Positions 35,307-43,604 of a stretch of 64,000 nt of DNA are shown here, in pieces. The DNA is from Micavibrio aeruginosavorus_D (GTDB lineage: Bacteria; Pseudomonadota; Alphaproteobacteria; Micavibrionales; Micavibrionaceae): NCBI RefSeq assembly GCF_051245535.1, contig NZ_CP195303.1:434001-498000 (forward strand). The letters run 5' to 3'. Numbering within the stretch: the stretch's first letter is position 1; every line of letters begins with the position of its first letter. A model generated the notes under the pieces. That model worked only from the letters and a program-made list of their open reading frames with translations. It did not search any database and was not told the DNA's origin. Both the position numbers and the translations under genes were made by a program.

Positions 35307-36140
35307 ATGAAACATTTGAAAAAATTGACCGGTTGCGCCGGGTTGGCTTTGGCTCTGGCATTTTCCTCGGCGCATGCGGCGCCGTTGGAAAGTTATCTGG
35401 AATCCCAGACTGAAGACGTTAAACAGGCCGTCGCGAAGTATAAAAATTGCATGGGCGCAAAAGCGCTCGAGGTCAAGATCGCGCAGGACTATGGTGTCAA
35501 CGACAACACCTATTTAGAAAATCTGGATGGCGAATTTGATATGGCGGAAGCCTATAGCGACCCGAAAACGGGCGTGTGGGTTGTTATCGCCCAGCCGAAT
35601 GATAGCAAGGGCGAGAACATGTCGGTCAAAATCGACGGGCCGTCGGAATATCCGATGGATTCCCTTGCGTGCGTTATTGGTAAGGGAACAGATTTTCCGC
35701 GCGGGTTGTTCCGTAACCCGAAGTTTCGTGAGATGTTTAATACTTACTATGATAACTATACCGCAGAGGAGCTTTCCTCGCGTAAATACCAATGTGTTTC
35801 ACTGAGCCAGGCGGAATCCTTCGCGCAAAAAATCTATGCCGCCGCCGCCGTCAATATTCCCGGCAAGGAAACGCAAGATTTCAAAACCATGATGTTGTAC
35901 GCCAACGAAACGGGCACCGGCACCGATGGCCGCAAGGGCTGGTTGGTGGTGGGCGAGCCGAAAAACCCGGCGGCCATGGGGTATTCTGTACAGCCGGGCG
36001 ATCGTCTGGTTTGCCTTGTTGAGTATTTCAAGGATGGATACCCGGAAGATGTGACCGGCGCACACTGGTACAATGATTATTTCGACAAAAAATCGGGCAA
36101 CATTCCGGCGCCCAGCCTGTCGAAGATGCAACCGCAATGA
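35307..36140 (+). CDS. Secreted protein with two copies of an unknown Cys-containing domain
   Basis: 277 residues with a Sec signal peptide ending 'SSAHA'. The mature chain has two related halves. Half 1 reads Cys-45 to 50 residues-'GVWVVIAQPND'-'SLACVIGKG'-'FNTYYDNY'. Half 2 reads Cys-...-'GWLVVGEPKN'-'RLVCLVEYF'-'HWYNDYF'. Each half has two Cys that could bond. The same unit appears once more in the next gene, overlapping by 4 bases. The ATG at 35307 is preferred over 35292 because the signal peptide starts there. Function unknown. Confidence 0.72.
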   Translation: MKHLKKLTGCAGLALALAFSSAHAAPLESYLESQTEDVKQAVAKYKNCMGAKALEVKIAQDYGVNDNTYLENLDGEFDMAEAYSDPKTGVWVVIAQPNDSKGENMSVKIDGPSEYPMDSLACVIGKGTDFPRGLFRNPKFREMFNTYYDNYTAEELSSRKYQCVSLSQAESFAQKIYAAAAVNIPGKETQDFKTMMLYANETGTGTDGRKGWLVVGEPKNPAAMGYSVQPGDRLVCLVEYFKDGYPEDVTGAHWYNDYFDKKSGNIPAPSLSKMQPQ

Positions 36141-36499
36141 TGCGGTTGATGACGGGATTGGCCTTGTCGGTGGCCTTTGCCGCACACGCGGCAAACGGGC
36201 CGCAGATTCAAATCGTCACCGGACAGAATGAATGCATTCACGCCCCCGAAGCGATGGCGTTCCACCGCGACGTGTTCAAGGAAGCGCCGACGGGTAAAAA
36301 GGGTGAAAGCACCCTGTACCACGTCGAAATCTGGGCCAATACGACGAAGGGGAGCTGGACATTGCTGGGCACCCCGAAAAACGATGCCATGGTGGACCCG
36401 GCCATTAAACGTCCGGTTTTGTGCGCCCTGGATGCGGGGACCAGCGGATATCCGGATGATGTGTATATGAAGTATCGGGATTATTTCCCCAAGCCCTAG
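36137..36499 (+). CDS. Small secreted protein, single copy of the same domain
   Basis: 120 residues with a signal peptide ending 'FAAHA'. The mature region aligns with the second half of the upstream protein: a Cys near the start, 'GSWTLLGTPKN', 'RPVLCALDAG', 'GYPDDVYMKYRDYF'. The ATG overlaps the upstream stop, so the two are coupled. Function unknown. Confidence 0.7.
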   Translation: MMRLMTGLALSVAFAAHAANGPQIQIVTGQNECIHAPEAMAFHRDVFKEAPTGKKGESTLYHVEIWANTTKGSWTLLGTPKNDAMVDPAIKRPVLCALDAGTSGYPDDVYMKYRDYFPKP

Positions 36500-36522
36500 G
36501 CTTTAGGAAAATGACATAATCG

Positions 36523-36567
36523 CAAACGGCTTGTTTCGGGAAACCTTAACAAGCCGTTTGCCTTTTT
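36523..36567 (+). terminator. Intrinsic terminator after the secreted pair
   Basis: 13-base perfect stem CAAACGGCTTGTT / AACAAGCCGTTTG with a 12-base loop, followed by CCTTTTT. Confidence 0.88.
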
Positions 36568-36620
36568 ATGGTTATGATTGCACAATAGGGCATCAAAATT
36601 GGACCGACCGGGAATTTTCC

Positions 36621-37277
36621 ATGAAACATTTACTTTCCGCCTGTATGGCTGTGGCTTTGATGATCGGCGCATCCGCGTCCGCGCGTGCCGATTATTTCGT
36701 GTGGGAGGATGCAAAGACCGGCCTGTCCGTCACGTTCCCCGATACATGGAAAGCGGTCAGCCCGAACCAGCCCGATGAAATTCTCACCCTGATGGCTCCG
36801 GCCCCGGGCGATTTCGCGGTGTGCCGTATCCGCACCAACGAGGATCGCCGCTTCGTTGTCTTCCCGCCGCGCATGGCATCGGATGTGCAGAAAATTTCGT
36901 ACAGCACAGGATTCTGGGATACGTATCTGGCCGATTACGACGATGTTGAACTCTATGGCGTTCTGGACAATACCGGTCTGGGCCGCGGGTTCGGCAGCTT
37001 CGCCGTCGCCGATTTCAAATCTGATTTCGTGGGGCCGTATATGGGCCGCCGCGCCATTGCCTCCGCCGCGCTGTATAATGACCGTGCCTATGTCATGGAT
37101 TGTTCCACACGCGAAGGTGTGTTCGAACAATGGCAGCCTTTGTTCATGAGCGTGATGGGATCGGTTGATTTCAAAAAGACCCATGACGAAGTCATCACAG
37201 GCAATTACCGCAATTTCCTGAAAGACCCGCAAATGCAATTCAAATTGCCGGGGTCCGAGGCCACCAATCGTTACTAA
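36621..37277 (+). CDS. Secreted hypothetical protein, 218 residues
   Basis: Signal peptide ending near 'SASARA', then a mature chain opening 'DYFVWEDAKTGLSVTFPDTWKAV'. This resembles the PsbP/MOG1-like pattern in which a short 'SVTFPDTW' strand starts a small alpha/beta fold; that comparison is tentative. Two Cys ('VCRIRT', 'MDCSTR'). The ATG at 36621 has GGGAA upstream. It has its own terminators before and after, so it is probably monocistronic. Confidence 0.68.
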   Translation: MKHLLSACMAVALMIGASASARADYFVWEDAKTGLSVTFPDTWKAVSPNQPDEILTLMAPAPGDFAVCRIRTNEDRRFVVFPPRMASDVQKISYSTGFWDTYLADYDDVELYGVLDNTGLGRGFGSFAVADFKSDFVGPYMGRRAIASAALYNDRAYVMDCSTREGVFEQWQPLFMSVMGSVDFKKTHDEVITGNYRNFLKDPQMQFKLPGSEATNRY

Positions 37278-37299
37278 TTCCGGTTTTTTGGTTATCACG

Positions 37300-37341
37300 C
37301 GGGGGTGGTCGTGTTTAAATGGAACATGGCCGCCCCCGTTT
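37300..37341 (+). terminator. Probable terminator
   Basis: 11-base stem CGGGGGTGGTC / GGCCGCCCCCG with two G-T pairs, loop of 17 bases and a short T run. Confidence 0.5.
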
Positions 37342-37369
37342 AGTCTTTGTCCGTAAGCGTTAGCCCGTC

Positions 37370-38281
37370 ATGCAAATTTACCTGCCGATCGCAGAAATGG
37401 CCGTCTCCGCAGAAATGATTCTTCTGCTGGGGGCGCTTGTCGGGTTTTTGTCGGGCATTTTTGGTGTCGGCGGCGGGTTTATGACGACGCCATTTCTGAT
37501 TTTTCTGGGCATCCCCCCGGCGATTGCGGTGGGCACACAATCGAACCAATTGGCGGCCTCCAGCCTGTCGGGCGTTTTGGCCCATATGCGCAAGGGCAAT
37601 GTCGATTTCCGCATGGGTGGCGTCATGTTGGGCGGCTCGCTGGCTGGGTCTGTGGTGGGCATTATGCTCTTCCGCCTGCTGCAATATGTGGGGCAGATTG
37701 ATCTGGCCATTCCTGTTCTCTACGTCCTGTTGCTGGGCAGTATGGGCAGCCTAATGCTGGTCGAAAGTCTTTTGGCCTTCGTGCGCAAAACGGCGCATGA
37801 AGATGGTGGCAAGGGGCTGGCGCATCATCCGTTTTTTGAAAAGCTGCCCTATAAGATGCGGTTTCCCCATTCACGTTTGTATGTCAGCGCGCTTCTGCCG
37901 GCATCAATCGGCTTTGTGGGTGGGTTGCTGGTGTCCATCATGGGGGTTGGCGGCGGGTTCCTGCTGGTCCCGGCCATGATTTATATTCTGGGTATGCCCA
38001 CCTTGCTGGTCGCTGGAACGTCGTTGTTCCAGATTTTGATTACCAGTATTTTCACAACCATCCTGCACGCGCTGACCAACCAGACGGTGGATGTCGTTCT
38101 GGCGTTCCTGTTGATTGCGGGCGGGGTTGTTGGAACACAAATTGGCGTGCGCGTGGCGCGGCGGATCAAGGGCGCGTATTCGCGGATTGCGCTGGCGGTG
38201 TTGTTGTTGATCGTTTGCGTCCAATTGGCCAGTGAATTGTTTGTTCGCCCCGAAGATTTATATTCAACGGTGATCCGATGA
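37370..38281 (+). CDS. TSUP/TauE family permease (sulfite exporter-like)
   Basis: 303 residues with about 8 membrane segments in two related halves, each starting with a Gly-rich motif: 'GFLSGIFGVGGGF' and 'GGLLVSIMGVGGGF'. Family members export sulfite, sulfonates or related anions. The next gene encodes a TIGR02186-type protein, a pairing I recall as common in alphaproteobacteria, overlapping here by 4 bases. The substrate is not assignable. Confidence 0.88.
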   Translation: MQIYLPIAEMAVSAEMILLLGALVGFLSGIFGVGGGFMTTPFLIFLGIPPAIAVGTQSNQLAASSLSGVLAHMRKGNVDFRMGGVMLGGSLAGSVVGIMLFRLLQYVGQIDLAIPVLYVLLLGSMGSLMLVESLLAFVRKTAHEDGGKGLAHHPFFEKLPYKMRFPHSRLYVSALLPASIGFVGGLLVSIMGVGGGFLLVPAMIYILGMPTLLVAGTSLFQILITSIFTTILHALTNQTVDVVLAFLLIAGGVVGTQIGVRVARRIKGAYSRIALAVLLLIVCVQLASELFVRPEDLYSTVIR

Positions 38282-39033
38282 TGCGGGGCGCTGTTTTATC
38301 ATTGCTGGGTGTTGTGTGCGCGCTGGGCCTGTCCGGTCCAGTACAGGCGCAGCCGCCATCGGCGCTGGCCATTGATCTGTCGCAGGATCATGTGGACATT
38401 ACCATGGGGTTTGCCGGAGCGCGGTTTGTCGTGTACGGCACCAAAAACCAACCCGGCGATATTGCCATCATTGTCCGCGGCCCGGACCAGCAAATGATGG
38501 TCCGGCGCAAGGATGATGTCGGCGGCATCTGGATGAACCGTGACAGTGTCGTGTTCGATAACGTGCCCGCTTATTATGACGTAGCGCTCAGCCGCCCGGC
38601 CCGTGAAATCGCATCCCAGGATGTGCTGGAAGATTACGATATCGGGCTGGATGCCATGCAATTCCTTGTCCGCGATAATGTCGATGAAACAACCCAGCAT
38701 AATTTCCGCGAGGCCTTAATTCGCAATCGTCAGGCGCACGGATATCTGCCGCTGGAACCTGCACCCATTCTGTTTGTCACCAATGATTTTTTCCGGGCGG
38801 TGTTTGATGTGCCACCGGACGTGCCACCTGGATCATATCGGGTTTTGGCCTATCTTATCCGTGACGGGCAGGTGGTGGGCTCGCAAACCCGTGAATTACG
38901 TGTGGCACAACAAGGGTTTAGCGCCCGGATCTATTCCTTTGCCCACGGCCATGCGCTGGCCTATGGTTTGGTCGCCGTCATGCTGGCCGCTTTGGCCGGG
39001 TGGGGCGCGTGGGCCGTGATGCGCCGGGAATAA
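38278..39033 (+). CDS. TIGR02186-like single-pass membrane protein
   Basis: 251 residues with an N-terminal signal peptide ('GPVQAQ' cleavage region), a long periplasmic beta-rich domain ('HVDITMGFAGARFVVYG', 'IIVRGPDQQ'), and a C-terminal membrane helix (YGLVAVMLAALAGWGAWAV) followed by RRE. This pattern and the coupling to a TSUP permease match the alphaproteobacterial family TIGR02186. Its role is not known; a periplasmic accessory to the permease is the natural guess. Confidence 0.82.
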   Translation: MMRGAVLSLLGVVCALGLSGPVQAQPPSALAIDLSQDHVDITMGFAGARFVVYGTKNQPGDIAIIVRGPDQQMMVRRKDDVGGIWMNRDSVVFDNVPAYYDVALSRPAREIASQDVLEDYDIGLDAMQFLVRDNVDETTQHNFREALIRNRQAHGYLPLEPAPILFVTNDFFRAVFDVPPDVPPGSYRVLAYLIRDGQVVGSQTRELRVAQQGFSARIYSFAHGHALAYGLVAVMLAALAGWGAWAVMRRE

Positions 39034-39090
39034 CAACGGGAATAAAGTTTTTAACACTGCGTTTGTGAACACCAACCCATAAAACGGACC

Positions 39091-39663
39091 ATGGATATGG
39101 ACATGCAAAACGCCGAAACAAAAGATCTGTCCGCGCGCGAGGAAGAAGTGATCGACGCGGAAATGTCTGTGGCCGAACGTGTCGGGCGTCGCGGCGATGG
39201 CGGGGTCTACCTCGTCGTTGCCGATGAATCCGACGAATTTAATCTGGCCCTGCGCTATGCCGCACGCATGGCACAGATCAATCGGGGCCATGTTGGTATT
39301 CTGCATGTCATATCGCTGGATGATGTCCAGCAATGGAGCGGTGTTGAAAACCGCATGAAACGCGAATTGCGCGAACAATCGGAAAAATTCATCTGGGCCA
39401 TGGCCAAGCGCGTCAATGAATTGAATGGCATGATCCCGGCGATTTATGTTCGCGAAGGTGATGCCAAGCATGACGTTATGATCGACCTGATTAACGAGGA
39501 TATGACGATTAAAATGCTGGTTCTGGGCGCCAGCCCGTCATCATCCGGCCCGGGCCCGACGGTTTCGTATTTTACCGGCAAGGGCCTTGCCAAAATGCGG
39601 GTGCCTGTGGTTGTTGTACCGGGGCATCTGGAATCCCAGAAGATTGATGCGATTACAAGCTAA
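39091..39663 (+). CDS. Universal stress protein (UspA family)
   Basis: 190 residues. After a 38-residue acidic leader the Usp fold begins 'VYLVVADESDEFNLALRYAA'. The usual ATP loop 'G..G.......GS' is only partly kept ('LGASPSSSGPGP'), so nucleotide binding is uncertain. Lies 23 bases before the Nfu gene. Confidence 0.82.
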   Translation: MDMDMQNAETKDLSAREEEVIDAEMSVAERVGRRGDGGVYLVVADESDEFNLALRYAARMAQINRGHVGILHVISLDDVQQWSGVENRMKRELREQSEKFIWAMAKRVNELNGMIPAIYVREGDAKHDVMIDLINEDMTIKMLVLGASPSSSGPGPTVSYFTGKGLAKMRVPVVVVPGHLESQKIDAITS

Positions 39664-39686
39664 ACCGAAGAAAGCGAAGCGTACCC

Positions 39687-40256
39687 ATGTTTATCCAAAC
39701 CGAACGCACCCCCAACCCGGACACATTAAAATTCATTCCCGGTGAAACCATCATGCCATCGGGCACGGCGGATTTTGGGTCGGTGGGTGAGGCCGGGGCG
39801 TCACAACTGGCGCAGCGCCTGTTCAAGATTGAGGGTGTAACGCGCGTGTTTCTGGGGCCGGATTTTATATCGGTGACCAAGGATGCGGGTGAGGATTGGG
39901 ATTTTCTGAAAGCCCGTATTCTGGCCGCGATCATGGAACATCTGTCCATCGGCATGCCGATTATTGATCCGGATTACACGGTGTCGAAAAAAACTTCCGG
40001 CGGTCTCACTGATCTGGATAACGCGATTATCGCGCAGATTGAAGAATTGCTGGAAACCCGTGTGCGCCCAGCGGTGCAATCCGATGGTGGCGATATCGTA
40101 TTTGATCGATTTGAAGATGGCATCGTGTTCCTGCGCATGCGCGGGGCCTGTGCCGGATGCCCCAGCTCAACCGCGACGCTGAAGGTTGGTATTGAAAACA
40201 TGCTGCGTCATTATGTTCCAGAAGTTCTGGAAGTGCGTCAGGCGGATGACCTGTAA
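39687..40256 (+). CDS. nfuA: NifU-like Fe-S cluster scaffold (Nfu)
   Basis: 189 residues. The N-terminal Nfu_N domain opens 'MFIQTERTPNPDTLKFIPG', and the C-terminal NifU-like domain has the cluster-binding 'CAGCPSS'. It transfers Fe-S clusters to target enzymes; the [4Fe-4S] oxidoreductase at 1814 could be one client. The architecture is the HIRIP5/Nfu1 type found in alphaproteobacteria and mitochondria. The symbol is by family only. It ends 3 bases before the convergent deacetylase-like gene. Confidence 0.92.
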   Translation: MFIQTERTPNPDTLKFIPGETIMPSGTADFGSVGEAGASQLAQRLFKIEGVTRVFLGPDFISVTKDAGEDWDFLKARILAAIMEHLSIGMPIIDPDYTVSKKTSGGLTDLDNAIIAQIEELLETRVRPAVQSDGGDIVFDRFEDGIVFLRMRGACAGCPSSTATLKVGIENMLRHYVPEVLEVRQADDL

Positions 40257-40259
40257 GCC

Positions 40260-41513
40260 TTAAGGTTCAACCGCGCCGCGTGTTGCGCGGGGGTCGATTT
40301 CGCTGGGTGGGTAACGGTATCCTTCGCCGTGACCGATCTCGGTATCATCTGACGCGCTTGGGCTGGGCAGCGCCACGCTCAACAACATGCCAAACCACCG
40401 CCAGCGTTGGTCTTCACCCGCTGCGGGCTTGGGGCCCGGCGCGGTGCAGTTAATGCGGATACGTTCATCCGAAAACGCATCATCCATTCGCAATTCAATG
40501 CGGTTTTTATTGGTTCCCACGCGTTTCATCTCCGGCTTGTCTTCGCCCGAGATAAAGCATGAAATATCATCGGCGCGCGCCATCATGATGGGGTCAATGG
40601 TGAAGCCGATCATTGGCATGTCTTTGGCCGCAACATACGGATCAATCGGGGTCAGCTCGCTGACCGGGAAGGGCAGGGCCATGGCGGCCATGCGGAAACG
40701 ATCAAGGTCGCCGTAACTTTCCGTCATGGGAAAACGGGGCAGGGTAAACATATCCGATCCGGCATAGGCCACACCCGATTGTTGTCCGAAGGCCGCCGTA
40801 AAGCCCGATGCCGCGACGATGTCGCGATAGGCTTGTGTATATTCCCCGAACGGATAGGCGAAAAACTCTGGGTCCGTTTTAAACACGGCGCGGTAACGGA
40901 CAATGGCGTTATTCACCTGCCGTCTGATCTCCGTTTCATCCGCATCGGTCAGGCGCGTGTAAATGGCCGGGTGCAGGCCAAAGCTGACCAGCCCGCTGCG
41001 GCGCAGTTTTTTTACATCATCCCATGACAGATGCAGCGGTGATTTTGCATCCAGATGGTCGGTGGACAGAAAGACGGTAAAGGGAATGTCTTTCTTCAAC
41101 AGTAAGGGCATGGCGTTTTCATACGCCGATTTATGCCCGCCATTGAATGTGATGGCGACCGTTCGGTCGGGCAGGCGCGTGCCCGTTTTTAACGCATCGA
41201 CAATCGTATCCAGCTTTACAATATTGTAATCGCCGTCGATCAATTCCCGCACATGTTCGGCGAATTGTTCGTCACGGATGCTGGTGTCCGGGTATAAATC
41301 TTCGTTGACGCGCTGGTACGAGAAAATAACCGCCGATGTCGGCTCGATCGCCGGGCGATGGGCGGGTTGTTTCGGTGTGGCGGCAAAGGCCGATCCGGCG
41401 AAATGTCCCAATAATACGGTGCTCAGAGCAAGCGTTTTCACGGCGGAGCGCAAAAGGGAGCGCACCCCACCGGAGAGTGTCGGGATTATGAAATATAACG
41501 CCGTTTGATTCAT
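40260..41513 (-). CDS. Polysaccharide deacetylase-fold protein, catalytic motif lost
   Basis: 417 residues with a long signal peptide ending 'GSAFA'. The NodB fold is recognisable: 'TSAVIFSYQRV', 'LPDRTVAITF', 'PFTVFLSTDHL', 'LSWDDVKKL', 'FFAYPFGEY'. The usual 'TFDDG' reads TF-Asn124-Gly125-Gly126, removing both the base and a metal-ligand Asp, and the 'H...HP' ligand motif is reduced to 'SFGLHP'. Hydrolysis is therefore doubtful, and a binding role for a glycan is possible. The C-terminal 100 residues are not NodB-like. Resembles the PgaB-type secreted subgroup. Confidence 0.78.
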   Translation of the reverse strand: MNQTALYFIIPTLSGGVRSLLRSAVKTLALSTVLLGHFAGSAFAATPKQPAHRPAIEPTSAVIFSYQRVNEDLYPDTSIRDEQFAEHVRELIDGDYNIVKLDTIVDALKTGTRLPDRTVAITFNGGHKSAYENAMPLLLKKDIPFTVFLSTDHLDAKSPLHLSWDDVKKLRRSGLVSFGLHPAIYTRLTDADETEIRRQVNNAIVRYRAVFKTDPEFFAYPFGEYTQAYRDIVAASGFTAAFGQQSGVAYAGSDMFTLPRFPMTESYGDLDRFRMAAMALPFPVSELTPIDPYVAAKDMPMIGFTIDPIMMARADDISCFISGEDKPEMKRVGTNKNRIELRMDDAFSDERIRINCTAPGPKPAAGEDQRWRWFGMLLSVALPSPSASDDTEIGHGEGYRYPPSEIDPRATRGAVEP

Positions 41514-41659
41514 GGACTGACTATAGCGCGGCCTTGGCCGGAAACCAGAAAAATCGCCTAAAATTCCGGCCAGACGGTGGGATGCCCGCGCGTTTTGGTC
41601 TAAACTGCGCCAGATTTCAGCCGTCCTGTGGTATGGGGCGGCACATTATGGAGAAAACG

Positions 41660-42262
41660 ATGACGCATGCTGATTCCCGCATTCTGGATGACCGGGCTCT
41701 GGATATTCTGTTCCGTGACGCGCGGTCTTATAACGGGTGGACGGATGAACCGGTTTCCGATGTGTTGCTGCACGCGCTTTTCGACTTGTTGAAAATGGGC
41801 CCGACCAGCGCGAACTCATCACCCGCGCGTTTCGTGTTTGTAAAAACGCCGGAGGCGAAGGAGCGTTTGAAGCCTTGCCTCGATGCCGGCAACGTGAACA
41901 AAACCATGTCGGCGCCAGTGACGGTTTTAATCGCGCATGACCGGAAATTTTATGACCATCTGCCGCGCCTGTTCCCGCATACAGATGCGCGAAGCTGGTT
42001 CGCCGGAAATGATGCAAAGATTGAAAGCACAGCCCGCCGCAACGGCACCCTGCAAGGGGCCTATTTGATGATGGCGGCGCGTGCGTTGGGGCTGGATTGT
42101 GGGCCGATGTCCGGCTTTAACACCGATAAGGTGAAGGCAGAATTTTTTGCGGATCAGGACGTCGAAGTGAACTTCATCTGCGCCCTTGGCTATGGTGATC
42201 CGGCCAGCATTTTCGGGCGTTCCCCGCGTTTTGACTTTGACGATGTGTGCAAGATTGTCTGA
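41660..42262 (+). CDS. rutE: Nitroreductase-family reductase, RutE/HadB type
   Basis: 200 residues. FMN-dependent nitroreductase fold close to E. coli RutE (malonic semialdehyde reductase): 'DARSYNGWTDEPVSD', 'KMGPTSANSSPAR', 'LFPHTDARSWF' and 'ALGLDCGPMSGF' match in order. No rutA-G genes are nearby, so a pyrimidine-degradation role is not supported by context, and a general semialdehyde/quinone reductase is possible. The start is either 41660 (GAG spaced 7) or 41648. Overlaps tsaB by 20 bases. Confidence 0.85.
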   Translation: MTHADSRILDDRALDILFRDARSYNGWTDEPVSDVLLHALFDLLKMGPTSANSSPARFVFVKTPEAKERLKPCLDAGNVNKTMSAPVTVLIAHDRKFYDHLPRLFPHTDARSWFAGNDAKIESTARRNGTLQGAYLMMAARALGLDCGPMSGFNTDKVKAEFFADQDVEVNFICALGYGDPASIFGRSPRFDFDDVCKIV

Positions 42263-42971
42263 TTTGTCCAAGCCCTGCATTCTGGCGATTGATACATCCA
42301 TGGCGGCCTGCAATGTCGCCGTGTTTGATACGGCATCCATGGCGGGTACGTCCCGCGCGGAACCGATGGCGCGCGGACAGTCCGAAGATCTGGTCCCCAT
42401 GGTCAATGATGTCCTGTCGATGGCGGAGCGGTCCTATGATGATGTTGGCTTGGTTGTCGTGACGGTGGGGCCGGGGGCCTTTACCGGGGTGCGTATTGCG
42501 TTATCTGCGGCGCGGGCGTTTGGTTTGACGCTCAATTGTCCGGTTGTCGGTGTGCTGAGCACGGATGCGCTCGCGCAAACTTTGATCGCGCGCGGCGATG
42601 TGCGCGACGGCGAAACCATTATGATTTTGATGGATACGAAACGCGGCGATTACTACACGCAACTTTTTACGGCAGAGGGTGCGGCATTGACCGAACCGCT
42701 GGTGATGAAGCGCGATGAATTGCCGGATTTGATCGCCGGGCACTCCGTTGTGATCGTTGGTGATTGCCCGCACATTGCGGCAACATTGAACGGCGCACGC
42801 GTGGCGACGGAGATTGTTTTCCCGGATATGGACCGCATGGCGCGGGTTGCGGCCACCCGTTGGGCGCGGGGTGGGGCGGACGCCTTTTTACCCCCGGAAC
42901 CTGTCTATTTGCGCGGGGCCGAGGTCAGCCAGCCGAAGAAAAAAGGCCGGACAATCGCGGAAAATCAGTAA
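42243..42971 (+). CDS. tsaB: tRNA threonylcarbamoyladenosine protein TsaB
   Basis: 242 residues. ASKHA-fold partner of TsaD in t6A formation on ANN-decoding tRNAs: 'LAIDTSMAACNVAVFD' opening, 'QSEDLVPMVNDVL', and the characteristic 'VTVGPGAFTGVRIAL'. It lacks the metal-binding His pair of TsaD, as expected. The start at 42243 overlaps the nitroreductase gene; TTG codons at 42255 and 42264 are alternatives. Confidence 0.93.
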   Translation: MCARLSDLSKPCILAIDTSMAACNVAVFDTASMAGTSRAEPMARGQSEDLVPMVNDVLSMAERSYDDVGLVVVTVGPGAFTGVRIALSAARAFGLTLNCPVVGVLSTDALAQTLIARGDVRDGETIMILMDTKRGDYYTQLFTAEGAALTEPLVMKRDELPDLIAGHSVVIVGDCPHIAATLNGARVATEIVFPDMDRMARVAATRWARGGADAFLPPEPVYLRGAEVSQPKKKGRTIAENQ

Positions 42972-43044
42972 TTTGGTTAATAATTACTGTTAAAATGGCG
43001 ATGAATACTTTGTATTCCGGCTTTCCTGTGTGGTTTTAACCACC

Positions 43045-43050
43045 TATACT
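43045..43050 (+). promoter_or_regulatory. Possible -10 box of the MucR-like gene
   Basis: TATACT 38 bases before the start codon, in an A/T-rich leader. A -35 match 17 bases upstream (TTTCCT) is weak. Confidence 0.3.
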
Positions 43051-43087
43051 TTGCCTAACGACTGTTATTCTCGAAAGGGCGTCATCC

Positions 43088-43498
43088 ATGACCACCAATA
43101 AAGACCAGCATCAGGACCTGTTGGCCCTGACCACCGAAATCGTGGCGGCGCATTTGTCCAACAATCAGGTGGGCACCGATGAAATTCCGATGCTGATTCA
43201 AAAGGTGTACAAAACGTTGTCGAACGTCAACGGCGATGCCCCGGTGATGAGCGAACGCCCGCAACCGGCAGTGCCGATTAAACGGTCCGTTACACCGGAA
43301 TATATCGTCTGTCTGGAAGACGGTAAAAAATTGAAAATGCTGAAACGGCATTTGAAAACGGCGTACAACATGTCACCGGAAGAATACCGCGAACGCTGGG
43401 GCCTGCCCGCCGATTACCCGATGGTGGCCCCCAGCTACGCCCGTCAGCGCAGCAAGCTGGCCAAGGATATTGGTCTGGGCACACGCGGCCGGAAATAA
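43088..43498 (+). CDS. mucR: Ros/MucR family transcriptional regulator
   Basis: 136 residues. Alphaproteobacterial prokaryotic zinc-finger-like family that represses surface, exopolysaccharide and cell-cycle genes. 'PEYIVCLEDGKKLKMLKRHLKTAYNMSPEEYRERWGLP'-type core is followed by 'DYPMVAPSYARQRSKLAK' and a basic end 'TRGRK'. In Ros the core reads Cys-x2-Cys...His..His; here the second Cys is Asp and the second His is replaced (TAY), so zinc binding is doubtful. A REP-like element follows. Confidence 0.9.
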   Translation: MTTNKDQHQDLLALTTEIVAAHLSNNQVGTDEIPMLIQKVYKTLSNVNGDAPVMSERPQPAVPIKRSVTPEYIVCLEDGKKLKMLKRHLKTAYNMSPEEYRERWGLPADYPMVAPSYARQRSKLAKDIGLGTRGRK

Positions 43499-43518
43499 AT
43501 TCCCTTATCACCCCATTC

Positions 43519-43584
43519 GTCATTCCGGCGCAGGCCGGAATCCATTGGATGGATCGCATGGACACCGGCCTGCGCCGGTGTGAC
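43519..43584. repeat. REP-like inverted repeat, copy 2
   Basis: Starts GTCATTCCGGCGCAGGCCGG and ends CGGCCTGCGCCGGTGTGAC, with both ends matching the GTCAT...GTGAC frame of the other copies. Lies directly after mucR. Confidence 0.82.
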
Positions 43585-43604
43585 GGGTGTTGATGTTTGT
43601 GAAA

